Shown piece by piece: positions 27,721 to 37,310 of a DNA stretch of 64,000 bases. The notes below the pieces were generated by a model. The model had not been told where the DNA came from and ran no database searches. It worked only from the letters and a program-made list of their open reading frames with translations. The position numbers were made by a program, and so were the translations under genes. The stretch's first letter is position 1. Every line of letters starts with the position of its first letter. The DNA is from Ferruginibacter yonginensis (GTDB lineage: Bacteria; Bacteroidota; Bacteroidia; Chitinophagales; Chitinophagaceae), in NCBI RefSeq assembly GCF_042651465.1, contig NZ_JBHSCZ010000003.1, positions 62,001 through 126,000 of the forward strand. Direction: 5' to 3'.

Positions 27721-28410
27721 ATGCCAAGTCTTAATCAATTTGCTTATGTACCGGGATCAACCAATTATCAATGGGGTTATGGTGGGGCTATTCCAAATAT
27801 TCCCATCACAGGCGCCCCAGCTGACACTAATTGGACCCGATGGGCCATGCTAAATGATGGTACCACATACCGTTTATATTTCTTTAAAGGTAGTACAAAT
27901 AATACCCTTTATCAGTTTGGTTTTGATGGAACGTCTTATGCTTATGGGCATAATTCAATACCAGTTTTAACATTAATAAATATACCAGCTGATGCAGATA
28001 TGGATAGTTTTGCTATGCTATGGGATGGTGCCAACTACCGTTTATATGTAAAACGGTTGGGTTTTCCAACTACATTATATCAGGCAGCTTATGTACCGGG
28101 CAGTACCAACTATCAATTCGGTTATCAGTCAATTCCATCTATTGCTATTACTGGTTTTCCTGCAAATACTGATTGGTCGAGGTGGAGTATGCTTCATGAT
28201 GGCACAGCTTATAGAATTTATGCGATGCAATTAGGCAGTAATACACAATTGTTGCAGGGATCCTTTAATGCAGCTACTTCAACATACCAATATGCATACA
28301 ATTCTATTCCTGTATTAAATCTTGTAAATACGCCCGCAAACAGTAATCTTGCAGCTTTTGCCATGTTGTTTGGTCAAAATGCATATAGATTGTATTTCCA
28401 AACATTATAA
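27721..28410 (+). CDS. Four-repeat beta-protein, unknown function (lectin-like candidate)
   Basis: 229 aa built almost wholly from four repeats of about 57 residues arranged as two A-B pairs. The A repeats carry AYVPGSTNYQWGYG ... NWTRWAMLNDGTTYRLYF (1-58, 116-172). The B repeats carry GTSYAYGHNSIPVLTL ... FAMLWDGANYRLYV (59-115, 173-229). Each repeat ends in an aromatic-rich W/F-x-M-L-x-D-G-x-x-Y-R-L-Y strand. There is no signal peptide, TM or catalytic motif, so it is cytoplasmic or exported by an unseen route. The repeat plan and exposed aromatics recall carbohydrate-binding repeat proteins, but the family is not recognised. Confidence 0.75.
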   Translation: MPSLNQFAYVPGSTNYQWGYGGAIPNIPITGAPADTNWTRWAMLNDGTTYRLYFFKGSTNNTLYQFGFDGTSYAYGHNSIPVLTLINIPADADMDSFAMLWDGANYRLYVKRLGFPTTLYQAAYVPGSTNYQFGYQSIPSIAITGFPANTDWSRWSMLHDGTAYRIYAMQLGSNTQLLQGSFNAATSTYQYAYNSIPVLNLVNTPANSNLAAFAMLFGQNAYRLYFQTL

Positions 28411-28438
28411 TGTTATAAGTTTAAAAATTAGATTTAAT

Positions 28439-28483
28439 ACAAGCCCTCATTGTAAATTATAAAGCAATGAGGGCTTGTTTTTA
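28439..28483 (+). terminator. Strong terminator after the four-repeat gene
   Basis: A perfect 14-bp stem (28439-28452 with 28465-28478), a 12-base loop and a T run, 28 bases after the stop codon. Confidence 0.9.
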
Positions 28484-28872
28484 TAATTACCATTTTGACT
28501 ATTAGATAATAAATGCTTCATGTTAATAACTAAAATAGGCGCTAAATTTTCACTGTTCAATAATATGGTGCATTTAAAATTGTAAACTTAATTTTTCTAA
28601 AAATTAAAGTATACGCATTGCTGAATAAACGCTACTGTTTGATCGCAATAATAAAATTAAAGAACATAATAATTATATAATGGGATTAAAATTCTGATAG
28701 GCTTGTTTAATATTTTGAGTAATAAATTGAAAATGTTTATTAATAAAGAATACCACAGTTGTTTTGTAAACATTGAAGAGTTATTGTTTTTTTTTATTAC
28801 CATATTATTTTTATCACTTGCACTACTGTGCTCGTTATTTTAGGTTTTTAAATTTATTTTTTATTACAATAC
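28484..28872. other. 390-bp AT-rich spacer
   Basis: Nothing recognisable beyond AT-rich DNA; it contains the leader of the 28873 gene. Confidence 0.5.
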
Positions 28873-29325
28873 ATGAATGAAAATAAGCACAAAAAGTACA
28901 AATTAGTTCGCACATTAATTTTATATACTGAGAGAGAAGCGGCATTTCACAATTTTTTGTTGTACTTAAAAAATGGTTTTTTAAATGATGTAGAAAGTCA
29001 TCAAACATTTTCTTTTTATGAAGGTGTAACTTGTATTTCAAGAATAAAATTTTTCGGAATAACAAAATGTACAATACACAAGTTTCAACCGAATGAGTTA
29101 CTAACAATTAAACTAGAGATTAAACTTTTTAATTTGTTGTACATAGGTGACATATACCAACAGTACGTGTTTAAAGATATTTATCAAAAAACCTCACTAA
29201 CTCAATTCTTTTATTTTACACCCTACGTAAACAGAAACCTAGTTATAATTTTATTTCTCAATAATTATAAAAGATATTTTGAAGTGATTTATAATGATTT
29301 TAAAATTTTTTGTAATAATAAATAA
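28873..29325 (+). CDS. Orphan 150-aa protein, unknown
   Basis: A Lys/Phe/Tyr-rich soluble protein without signal peptide. The layout (charged N-terminal helix region, central beta pattern ISRIKFFGITKCTIHKF, PNELLTIKL, a YQQYVFKDI strand, FFYFTPYVNRNLVIILF and a final helix) is loosely like SRPBCC/polyketide-cyclase folds, but this is weak. Codon use is very AT-rich like the surrounding island. It stands alone between two gene deserts; it could be a chance survivor or a fast-evolving accessory gene. Confidence 0.55.
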   Translation: MNENKHKKYKLVRTLILYTEREAAFHNFLLYLKNGFLNDVESHQTFSFYEGVTCISRIKFFGITKCTIHKFQPNELLTIKLEIKLFNLLYIGDIYQQYVFKDIYQKTSLTQFFYFTPYVNRNLVIILFLNNYKRYFEVIYNDFKIFCNNK

Positions 29326-29473
29326 ACAGTTTAAGAATCATTTTAATAACTCTACAAAAAAAATAAAGGACTTGTAGATATTGCTACTTGATAAAAAAAA
29401 TGCTGTAGCTCATTTGTATAATTTTATACATGTTTTCAAGGTTTTGTTTGAACCTTATAGGAAAATTGGCAAG

Positions 29474-29497
29474 CTGGGAATGTTTCTACATTCCCAG
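29474..29497. repeat. Palindrome family copy 4
   Basis: CTGGGAATGT and ACATTCCCAG pair exactly around TTCT. The core GGGAATGTTTCTACATTCCC is the same design as the copies 21-23 kb away at 6180, 6344 and 8398. Confidence 0.65.
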
Positions 29498-29634
29498 TAT
29501 AATTGCAGTAATAATTTTTTATGAAGCTGTATTTATAATGTTTATAATAATACTAGTTTAGAGTATTCATATAGTCATGCTGATTATCAAAATAAGCACT
29601 AAGATTTTTATTACTACTTAGGCTATAACTGATT

Positions 29635-29757
29635 ATGAAAACTAACAAAAAAAATTATCAAATGTTCATGGCCTACGATAAAAAACTTTTAAATAAGTTG
29701 GCGCTTTTTGAAAAGAAAATTGGCAAAAAAGTAGGGTGGTGTAAAACTATATTATAA
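29635..29757 (+). CDS. Possible 40-aa Lys-rich peptide
   Basis: ATG to TAA, lysine-rich with YDKKLLNKLALFEKKIGKK in the centre, no signal peptide. It could be a remnant of a larger gene or a chance frame; no ribosome-binding site helps in this group. Confidence 0.25.
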   Translation: MKTNKKNYQMFMAYDKKLLNKLALFEKKIGKKVGWCKTIL

Positions 29758-30013
29758 GTCAAAATTAATTTTGATCCAGGAATTACTAATAATTATGTAA
29801 ATTTTGAAAAGTGCGATTTATTTAAAAAATATTTTTTTGATTTAATTTATTTTGATATGTCTTCATTTGTATCTACTTTCTTTTAGATAAATAAGTTTAA
29901 TTACCATCAATTGTACTATATTATTGAATATAATATTTAAGTTTTAGTGGTTTTTAGTACGTTACTACAAATATGCTTTGAGATTTTTTGAAAACCAAAA
30001 ATGAAAAAAATGT

Positions 30014-30050
30014 GTTTTCACAAATCAAATGTAATCTCTACAAAGAATAC
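30014..30050 (+). repeat. 36-base motif, copy B
   Basis: Shares ACAAATCAAAT, AATCT and TACAAA in the same order and spacing with 10645-10680. It lies about 530 bases upstream of the T9SS cargo gene at 30578. Confidence 0.4.
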
Positions 30051-30577
30051 TTTTATTCTTACTAAACAAAGTAGAAATAGCAATAATTTTGAATTGTCAA
30101 ACTAAAACATCTCAATAGTATATTTGTTCTTAATATAATTATGATATGAATAAGTATCACTAATCCATAACTTGCAAGTTGAAGAAGTCCAAGTGAAATA
30201 AGTTGTATAATTTCAGTATTCGAATATCATCAAACAGAAAAACTTTAAAATGATTTGCTGATATCTTTTATTCAAATGTTCTTATTGGTTTTATTATAAT
30301 AAAAGTTAAAAGATCACAATTAATCGACAGAACTATCAGATATAGTTAAGATATAGTTTTTGATTTCAACGGAGTATAAAGAAATTGTTTGTAAATAACA
30401 TGTGCTGTAGTATAACAAAGCCTGTGAGTGGATGAGCAAAAATGTTTATAATATTCCAAAAGCATAATTACCTATGGCTTTGTGAAAAGTCTATTACTAT
30501 GAAACTAATAAAAACATCATATTATTTTTTAAAAGTTGTTCGCTTTAATAAATAGCAATCCATCACATAAAATAGTT

Positions 30578-33010
30578 ATGAGAATAAAAATATTGAGTCC
30601 CTTTATTAAAATTGTTTTGTTTGTTTTATTTATATCAAATTACATCACACCCTGTGTAGCACAAGGCATTACTAATTTTGGAAACCTGTATATTTTTTCA
30701 GGTGGCAATGTAGGTACAGCAATACCTTTTACAAACAGCGCAATAAGTGGTACAGATTATTTAAATAATGGTAATTTTTTTACCACAAGTAACTTCATTA
30801 ATAATAAGTCAGCTATGCCTGCAGGTGCCGGTACTACTAGTTTTAATGGCAGTACAACTCAATTCATAAGTGGTACCAATACTCCACAGTTTAATAGCAT
30901 TATTATAAATAACAATATTGGTGGTTTGCAACCACTTGATCAAAATTATACAATTAATATAGCTGGTAATTGGGTAAATAATGGCGTATTTAATCACCAG
31001 AAAGGAACATTATTATTCAATGGTTCAGCACCAACAATTATAAGTGGTACTGCCCCAAAAAATGTTTTTTATAATTTTATCATGGCCAAGCCTTCCTCAC
31101 TAACACTAGCTCAAAATGTTGACTTAATCAATTTTTTCGCTTTTAAAAATGTAAGTAATGCTATTTTATCTAGTGGTGGCTATTTAACAATAAAATCTTC
31201 TGATAGTGTTACGGCGCAAATCGCAGATATAACTGATAATAATACACTTTCTGGAAACAGTATCTCAGGAAATGTAACCATAGAAAGGTATCTTTTCCCT
31301 AGATTGGCTTGGCGCTTTTTGGCTACCCCTATAACAATTTTAAGTTCTCCTACAATAACACAATCGTGGAGAGAAAATTATTCGTCTATAACAACATCTA
31401 CGGGTTATGGTACTCGTATAACCGGCCCTGGGCTTATTGGAGTAAATGGGGTAGATGCATATACTCAAAGAGGATCTCTTAAATATTACGATGACATAAA
31501 TAATAATTGGATTGAAATAAGTGCTACCAATATACCTGTTGCTAACAATAAAGGATATTTTGTATTTGTACGTGGTGATAGGAGTGTAGGAGTAGGGGCT
31601 GCTACTGGTCCAACAACTTTAAGAATGACGGGTAATGTTCGTATGAATAACCAAAGCTTTTCAACTTTGGCAAATAGGTTCCAGTCAGTAGGTAACCCTT
31701 TTGCATCAAGAATTGATTTTAGAAATATTACAAAAACTGCTGTGGTTGATGCGTTTACTATTTGGGAGCCTAAAAATGTAGGATTGTATAATGTTGGTGG
31801 TTATGAAAACTATGTGCAGGTTGCAGGTGAATATTGGCTTAATGGTATAACAACAGGCGGTTCAGCAAAAAAAAAGAATTTTATTGAGAGCGGTGAAGCT
31901 TTTTTTATACAATCAGTAACTGGTGGTAGTATTACAATAAAAGAGCAAGATAAAATTAATGGAAGTGCTTTGGTTAGTAGGGCAATGGCAGTTGAAAGCA
32001 GGCAAAATGCTTTAACACCAACTATGGATATTAGTTTATTTATAAAAAATAGTAATGATAGCCTGGTAATTACTGATGGTGTTTCTTTGAAATTTGATGA
32101 TACTTTTAATAATAACATCGATAATTACGATGTGAAGAAAATTTCAAATACCTACGATAACCTTTGTATTAATAGTAATAGTATTAATCTAGTTGTTGAA
32201 TCTAGAACTATGCCCGTTGAAACAGACATAATTAAGCTCAACCTGAACGGAACCAGATTAGGCCGTTATGTATTCACAATTAACCCTATTTTATTACAGC
32301 ATTTAAATGTTGATGCTTTTTTTGTAGATAAATTTTTAAATACACGAATACCTTTGAGTTTAATAAATGAAAATAATGTTGATTTTGTAGTTACAGCTGA
32401 CGCTGCAAGTAAAGCAGCAGACAGGTTTATGATTGTATTTAAAGCAATCACTATAGTGCCTTTTAGTTTTGTAAAAATAGATGCACAAGTTAATTTAGAT
32501 AATACTCATTACATTCCTTTTACTATTGCTAATGAACGTTCAATAATAAATTATCAATTAGAACGAAGTGATCATTCAACTGGTTTTTTACCTATAAACA
32601 GTCAATTACCTTTATACTATAGTAACGGAAGCTACAATTATTTATTTATCGATAGTTTCCCCCTTAGTTCAAATAACTATTATAGAATAAAGGCTACTGA
32701 TATTAATGGACAAATACAATTTAGCGACATTGTAAAAATAGTGCAACAAAAAAATAAACCTTTAATTAGTGTTCATCCAACTATTATAAATGATAAAATA
32801 CTCAGTATAAATTTTTTAAATAGCGTTGGCAATTACACTTTCAAACTTATAAGTTTGGATGGTAAAGTAGTAATGCAAAAGCAAGTGTTCATAAATAGTT
32901 TAAACGAGATAAAAACTTTTACGATGAACACTTCATTGGTTGCAGGTATATATTTTGTGCAGATAAACGGGGAACATACCAAAGCACTGACCAAAGTATA
33001 CATTAAATAA
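30578..33010 (+). CDS. Large T9SS type A cargo protein
   Basis: 810 aa from ATG 30578 (the open frame extends upstream only by a TTG). The signal peptide ends near residue 29 (NYITPCVAQ). The N-terminus has repeated Asn-rich strands (FNGSTTQFISG, LLFNGSAPTIISGT), then the common surface motif WRFLATPI (about 245) and VGNPFASRIDFRNI (about 370). A fibronectin-like part and a type A sorting domain follow (from about 730, SVHPTIINDKIL to KVYIK). The sorting domain predicts secretion through the T9SS and surface attachment. No catalytic motif is seen; a structural or adhesive role is likely. Confidence 0.88.
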   Translation: MRIKILSPFIKIVLFVLFISNYITPCVAQGITNFGNLYIFSGGNVGTAIPFTNSAISGTDYLNNGNFFTTSNFINNKSAMPAGAGTTSFNGSTTQFISGTNTPQFNSIIINNNIGGLQPLDQNYTINIAGNWVNNGVFNHQKGTLLFNGSAPTIISGTAPKNVFYNFIMAKPSSLTLAQNVDLINFFAFKNVSNAILSSGGYLTIKSSDSVTAQIADITDNNTLSGNSISGNVTIERYLFPRLAWRFLATPITILSSPTITQSWRENYSSITTSTGYGTRITGPGLIGVNGVDAYTQRGSLKYYDDINNNWIEISATNIPVANNKGYFVFVRGDRSVGVGAATGPTTLRMTGNVRMNNQSFSTLANRFQSVGNPFASRIDFRNITKTAVVDAFTIWEPKNVGLYNVGGYENYVQVAGEYWLNGITTGGSAKKKNFIESGEAFFIQSVTGGSITIKEQDKINGSALVSRAMAVESRQNALTPTMDISLFIKNSNDSLVITDGVSLKFDDTFNNNIDNYDVKKISNTYDNLCINSNSINLVVESRTMPVETDIIKLNLNGTRLGRYVFTINPILLQHLNVDAFFVDKFLNTRIPLSLINENNVDFVVTADAASKAADRFMIVFKAITIVPFSFVKIDAQVNLDNTHYIPFTIANERSIINYQLERSDHSTGFLPINSQLPLYYSNGSYNYLFIDSFPLSSNNYYRIKATDINGQIQFSDIVKIVQQKNKPLISVHPTIINDKILSINFLNSVGNYTFKLISLDGKVVMQKQVFINSLNEIKTFTMNTSLVAGIYFVQINGEHTKALTKVYIK

Positions 33011-33219
33011 ATATGATTAAAACAAATTAAATACTGTTCATAAAACTATTTCAATCTAAAACGATTATTTGCTTTTAAGCTTAATAATTTAAGAGTAGTT
33101 TTAATGTTTTCTAAGAAGAGTTGCTTTTATTTTATTTTTTAAAAATACTGACCTAGTTCAAAATTAACTGTTTTGAAAGAATGGATTGTTACCAATTAAT
33201 GATTCTATTGAAATGTAAC

Positions 33220-34143
33220 TTAATATTGTTCGTACCAATTAAATTTTTGATGTACAATATTTGATTTTTCTTTTTTTAGATATTGTAGAAAAGATTGTGC
33301 CACCGGACTGTGTTTTTTGCCTTTTAACCATATTAAACTCCAGGTAGTAATAATGGGCAACCCCTTCACAGGAGTAATGTGTAGCTCTTTATTATGTAAC
33401 TCATTTCTGATGCCTATTAATGGCATAATGGAATAACCTAAACCGGCTAACAGGGCTTGTTTTACAGCTTCATTTGAAGTAAGTTCTAATTTATTGATGA
33501 TGGAAAGTTGGTTTCTGTTTATAAAATTTTCCATCGTTTGCCTAGTGCCCGACCCTTGTTCTCTAAAAATTAATGGTAGTGTTTTAAATAATTCTTTTTT
33601 ATTGTTTTTATATTTTGCAGTAATAGGGGTGTTACCCACTAAGTACAATTTATTTTGTAGCAGGTTAAGTTTTTCTACTTGTAGCTTACTTGGTAATATG
33701 GATACCAGTGCAAAATCAATTTCGTTGTTTTCAATACTTTGAATCACTTTGTTTTTATTGGTAACATCCATATTTAATTCAATACCAGGGTGCATTTTTA
33801 TAAAGTCTGCCAAAAAATAAGGCATTACATATTTACCCGTAGATACTACTGATATTTTGAGTTTTCCTGTTAATTGTCCTTTATAAGCTAAGGTTTTGTT
33901 AGTGATTTCGTGCACTTGTGCAATGATGTTTTCTGCTGCTTCTGCAATTTCTTTCCCAAAATCTGTGATATAAATTTTTCTCCCAACTACTTCTGTTAAA
34001 GGAATTTCAAATTGATCTTGAAAGTTTTTTAGTTGTATTGAAACGGCTGGCTGAGTTAAGTGTAATGCTTCTGCAGCCTTTGTTACGCTTTGTGTTGTAA
34101 CAATTTTTAAAAATATTTGAAGTTGGTTTAATGTATAGTTCAT
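33220..34143 (-). CDS. LysR-type transcriptional regulator (CbbR/CysB-like effector domain)
   Basis: 307 aa with an N-terminal winged helix (LNQLQIFLKIVTTQSVTKAAEALHLTQPAVS, residues 5-35 region) and a C-terminal periplasmic-binding-like effector domain. The effector part contains FREQGSGTRQTMENF around 203-217, typical of the CbbR/CysB-type group. It is divergent from icd with an 87-bp gap, the classical arrangement for a LysR regulator of its neighbour. The downstream presence of sbtA makes carbon-supply control plausible (inference). Confidence 0.93.
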   Translation of the reverse strand: MNYTLNQLQIFLKIVTTQSVTKAAEALHLTQPAVSIQLKNFQDQFEIPLTEVVGRKIYITDFGKEIAEAAENIIAQVHEITNKTLAYKGQLTGKLKISVVSTGKYVMPYFLADFIKMHPGIELNMDVTNKNKVIQSIENNEIDFALVSILPSKLQVEKLNLLQNKLYLVGNTPITAKYKNNKKELFKTLPLIFREQGSGTRQTMENFINRNQLSIINKLELTSNEAVKQALLAGLGYSIMPLIGIRNELHNKELHITPVKGLPIITTWSLIWLKGKKHSPVAQSFLQYLKKEKSNIVHQKFNWYEQY

Positions 34144-34230
34144 AAATATATTTTATGGATTGTATAATAAAGATAAATAAAAACTTATGATGTAATCTCC
34201 ACAATTTTGCGTCATCAAAAAAAATTATAC

Positions 34231-35667
34231 ATGACAACAATCACAATAGCTAAAGGCGATGGCATCGGTCCTGAAATAATGGACGCTACATTAACCATTT
34301 TAAAAGCAGCTGGCGCATCGTTACAATATGATGAAATTACGATTGGTGAAAAAGTATACTTAGCCGGTAATAAAGCAGGTATTGCTGATGATGCCTGGCA
34401 AACTATCATAAAAAATAAAGTGTTTTTAAAAGCACCCATTACAACCCCACAAGGTGGCGGATATAAAAGCTTAAACGTATCCACCAGAAAGTTTTTAGGG
34501 TTGTATGCAAATATTCGTCCTTGCAAAAGTTTACATCCATTTGTATTTACAAAACACCCCACTATGGATGTAGTGATTATTAGAGAAAATGAAGAAGATT
34601 TGTATGCAGGTATTGAACACCAACAAACTGATGAAGTAGTACAGTGTTTAAAATTGATAAGTAGGCCAGGTTGCGAAAAAATTATACGCTATGCTTTTGA
34701 GTATGCACAACAGCAAGGGCGTAAAAAAGTAAGTTGTTTTACAAAAGATAATATTATGAAACAAACTGATGGTTTGTTTCACCAAGTATTTAATGAAGTT
34801 GCAGTTGAATACCCTCATATAATTAAAGAGCATTTAATTGTTGATATTGGCGCTGCAAAATTAGCAGCAACACCTGAGGAATTTGATGTAGTGGTTATGC
34901 CCAATTTGTATGGTGATATTTTGAGTGATGTTGCAGCACAAATATCTGGATCTGTTGGTATGGCAGGTTCCGCTAATATTGGTAATACCTGTGCTATGTT
35001 TGAAGCCATACATGGTTCAGCACCCGATATTGCAATGCAAAATAAAGCAAATCCATCTGGCCTACTACAAGCTGCAGTAATGATGCTCCATCATGTTGGT
35101 CAGTATGAGGTGGCTACCACCATACAACATGCTTGGCTTACCACTATTGAAAAAGGTATACACACTGTTGATATTTATAAAGAAGGTGTTAGTAAACAAT
35201 GTGTAACAACAGCAGCCTTTGCAGAAGCAGTTATAGCACATCTCCATCAAACCCCTACCGTTTTACCTGCTGTATCTGTACATCAACCCTTACCCATTCA
35301 ATTACCTATATATGAGCGTAAGCAAGCAATGAAAAAGCAGTTAGAAGGGGTTGATTTATTTGTGCATTGGTCGGGTAATGATGCATCTATGTTAGCATCG
35401 AAAATTGCAGCAATCATTAGTCAAACACAACAGTTGGTGATGATTACCAACCGTGGTATTAAGGTATGGCCCAATGGTTTTTCTGAAACTTTTTGTACTG
35501 ATCACTGGCGCTGCCGCATACAGCCTGTTGCAGGGGCTAACATGTTAATGGTCGATATTATCAGTCTTTTACAAAAAGCCTTGGTGGCAGGTATCGATAT
35601 TATCAAAACTGAAAACTTGTATTCGTTTGATGGCAAACAAGCTTTTTCATTAGGACAAGGACAATAA
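34231..35667 (+). CDS. icd: NADP-dependent isocitrate dehydrogenase (long form with C-terminal extension)
   Basis: 478 aa; converts isocitrate to 2-oxoglutarate and CO2. The catalytic Ser/Arg region SLNVSTRKFLGLYANIRP lies near 90-106, then ENEEDLYAGIEH, the Tyr/Lys region FTKDNIMKQTDG, the metal-binding NLYGDILSD (about 226-234) and the cofactor loop EAIHGSAPDIA. About 140 extra C-terminal residues beyond the 335-aa core match the long Thermus/Rickettsia-type enzymes. Start taken at ATG 34231 rather than the TTG at 34207. First gene of a run reaching sbtA, divergent from the LysR gene. Confidence 0.93.
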   Translation: MTTITIAKGDGIGPEIMDATLTILKAAGASLQYDEITIGEKVYLAGNKAGIADDAWQTIIKNKVFLKAPITTPQGGGYKSLNVSTRKFLGLYANIRPCKSLHPFVFTKHPTMDVVIIRENEEDLYAGIEHQQTDEVVQCLKLISRPGCEKIIRYAFEYAQQQGRKKVSCFTKDNIMKQTDGLFHQVFNEVAVEYPHIIKEHLIVDIGAAKLAATPEEFDVVVMPNLYGDILSDVAAQISGSVGMAGSANIGNTCAMFEAIHGSAPDIAMQNKANPSGLLQAAVMMLHHVGQYEVATTIQHAWLTTIEKGIHTVDIYKEGVSKQCVTTAAFAEAVIAHLHQTPTVLPAVSVHQPLPIQLPIYERKQAMKKQLEGVDLFVHWSGNDASMLASKIAAIISQTQQLVMITNRGIKVWPNGFSETFCTDHWRCRIQPVAGANMLMVDIISLLQKALVAGIDIIKTENLYSFDGKQAFSLGQGQ

Positions 35668-35677
35668 ATATTTTGTT

Positions 35678-35953
35678 ATGAAAAAAATAGCACCAAAACA
35701 GTATCAATATTTTAGTATTACAACTACACATACGAAAGAACAAAAAGCACCTGAATTGTTTTTGAAGCGGTTTTTTATGATAATTAAGGTTATAGTAGCA
35801 GGTGCTTTTTTTATTGCTTCATTTATGTTTACAGATGTAGTTATTGCCCATTTATGTGAAGCATTGAGTTTTATAACAGTCATTTCATTTTTACATCATC
35901 ATAAAAAAACAAGCAACAAATATGAAAAAGCAAGCGGTATACACCTTAATTAA
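35678..35953 (+). CDS. Small membrane protein, unknown
   Basis: 91 aa, starting 10 bp after icd. One or two membrane helices lie at about 34-75 (FFMIIKVIVAGAFFIASFMF, ALSFITVISFL), with a basic HHHKK tail. I do not recognise a family. Its 3' end overlaps the next gene by 32 bp, so it is translated within the icd operon. Confidence 0.6.
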   Translation: MKKIAPKQYQYFSITTTHTKEQKAPELFLKRFFMIIKVIVAGAFFIASFMFTDVVIAHLCEALSFITVISFLHHHKKTSNKYEKASGIHLN

Positions 35954-36212
35954 CAACCAATTTACAGCAGCTGAAGCAAAAGCAATTTTAACAAGCATGT
36001 ACACTGCAAAAATTGATTTTCATGCAATGAAACAATTTAGTGCACAAGAGCGCTATGGTACTGATGATGCAATGGCAGTTACTAAGTTGCCTGCGTTAAA
36101 AGAAACATTAGCAACTATTAAGCAGCTGATGGATGAGGCTGAGGCTGCTCAAAGTACGGTGAACATTCAAGCTACCATTGATATTTCATTTGAACCAACA
36201 TCAATATCATAG
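35922..36212 (+). CDS. Small conserved Bacteroidota protein, unknown
   Basis: 96 aa, helical, without signal peptide. The central IDFHAMKQFSAQERYGTDD and PALKETLATIKQLMDEA resemble short conserved Bacteroidota hypotheticals that I cannot name. The start overlaps the preceding membrane-protein gene, so the two are coupled. It is not a PII/SbtB-like protein despite the nearby sbtA: the T-loop and GAV-type core are missing. Confidence 0.65.
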   Translation: MKKQAVYTLINNQFTAAEAKAILTSMYTAKIDFHAMKQFSAQERYGTDDAMAVTKLPALKETLATIKQLMDEAEAAQSTVNIQATIDISFEPTSIS

Positions 36213-36288
36213 TAGTGCATTAATCTATTCATTTATGAAGCGCATGATAAAGCGAAATATAACTTCATCATCTTAAAAAATTACATGA

Positions 36289-37242
36289 GTGATTACAACT
36301 GATATTAATAAAGCTATACAGGTACTTCAGCATAAAGGTGTTGTAGCCATACCTACTGAAACGGTGTATGGTTTAGCTGCTAATGCTTTTGATGATGAGG
36401 CAGTACAAAAAATATTTACATTAAAAAATAGACCAACTTTTAACCCTTTAATTGTACACTTAGCATCAGCTACACAACTTACAACTGTTGCCACTAATAT
36501 ACCAGCTACTGCATATGCTTTGGCAAATGCGTTTTGGCCTGGTCCCTTAACATTGGTATTACAAAAGCAAACAAATATTTCATCGTTCGTAACTGCATCC
36601 AAACAAACCATTGCTGTGAGGGTACCGCAGCATGGTTTAACACAGCAGCTTTTACAACAACTTGATTTTCCTTTAGCAGCACCTAGTGCAAATCCATTTG
36701 GAAGTATTAGTCCAACCACCGCACAGCATGTATATCATTATTTTGAAGAACGTGTTCCAATTATATTAGATGGCGGTGAATGTACGGCGGGTGTTGAGTC
36801 AACCATAATTGGGTTTCAACATGAACAACCTGTTTTATACCGGCATGGTGCCATTTCAATGGAGGCCTTAGCTGCAGTTGTAGGTGATATTACAATGCTT
36901 CCTAAACATACTACGAGTATTGAAGCGCCAGGGATGTTAGCATCGCATTATGCACCTAAAACACCTTTAGTATTAATGGAAGATGTGGCCTATGGACTTT
37001 CATTATATACACATTTAAAAGTAGGCTTATTGGTATTTCGGCAATTGCCTAACCTTGCTCATGTTTGTGGTGAAGTACTTTCTAAAAACGGTTCGTTAGA
37101 AGAAGCTGCCCATCATTTATATGCTGCCATGCACCGATTAGATGCAGCAAACTATGATGTAATTATTGCAGAGCGTTTACCTAACTATGGTGTAGGTATT
37201 ACTGTAAATGATCGCTTAGAACGAGCTTCTTATCGCTCCTAA
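36289..37242 (+). CDS. L-threonylcarbamoyladenylate synthase (Sua5 type)
   Basis: 317 aa; makes threonylcarbamoyl-AMP for t6A modification of tRNA. The YrdC/Sua5 catalytic domain (1-200) shows GVVAIPTETVYGLAANAF, KNRPTFNPLIVHL and PSANPFGSISPTTA. The C-terminal Sua5 domain follows at about 215-317 with PGMLASHYAPKTPL. The only possible start is the GTG at 36289, as a stop codon precedes it and the overlapping ATG at 36285 is out of frame. It sits between small unknown genes and sbtA, 68 bp before the latter. Confidence 0.92.
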   Translation: MITTDINKAIQVLQHKGVVAIPTETVYGLAANAFDDEAVQKIFTLKNRPTFNPLIVHLASATQLTTVATNIPATAYALANAFWPGPLTLVLQKQTNISSFVTASKQTIAVRVPQHGLTQQLLQQLDFPLAAPSANPFGSISPTTAQHVYHYFEERVPIILDGGECTAGVESTIIGFQHEQPVLYRHGAISMEALAAVVGDITMLPKHTTSIEAPGMLASHYAPKTPLVLMEDVAYGLSLYTHLKVGLLVFRQLPNLAHVCGEVLSKNGSLEEAAHHLYAAMHRLDAANYDVIIAERLPNYGVGITVNDRLERASYRS

Positions 37243-37310
37243 AATAATATCATTTAAAAGTCATTTTCAAATACAATCACTTCTATTATACATTGATTTA
37301 AATTTTATTT

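Larger units (their letters stand above)
29326..30577. other. 1.25-kb AT-rich region upstream of the T9SS gene
   Basis: Contains the fourth palindrome copy (29474-29497), a possible 40-aa frame (29635-29757) and the 36-base motif copy (30014-30050). No other gene is supported. Confidence 0.5.

Noticed and set aside
35922..36212. SbtB (PII-like) partner of SbtA
   Set aside because: The size fits but the PII T-loop and core strands are absent.
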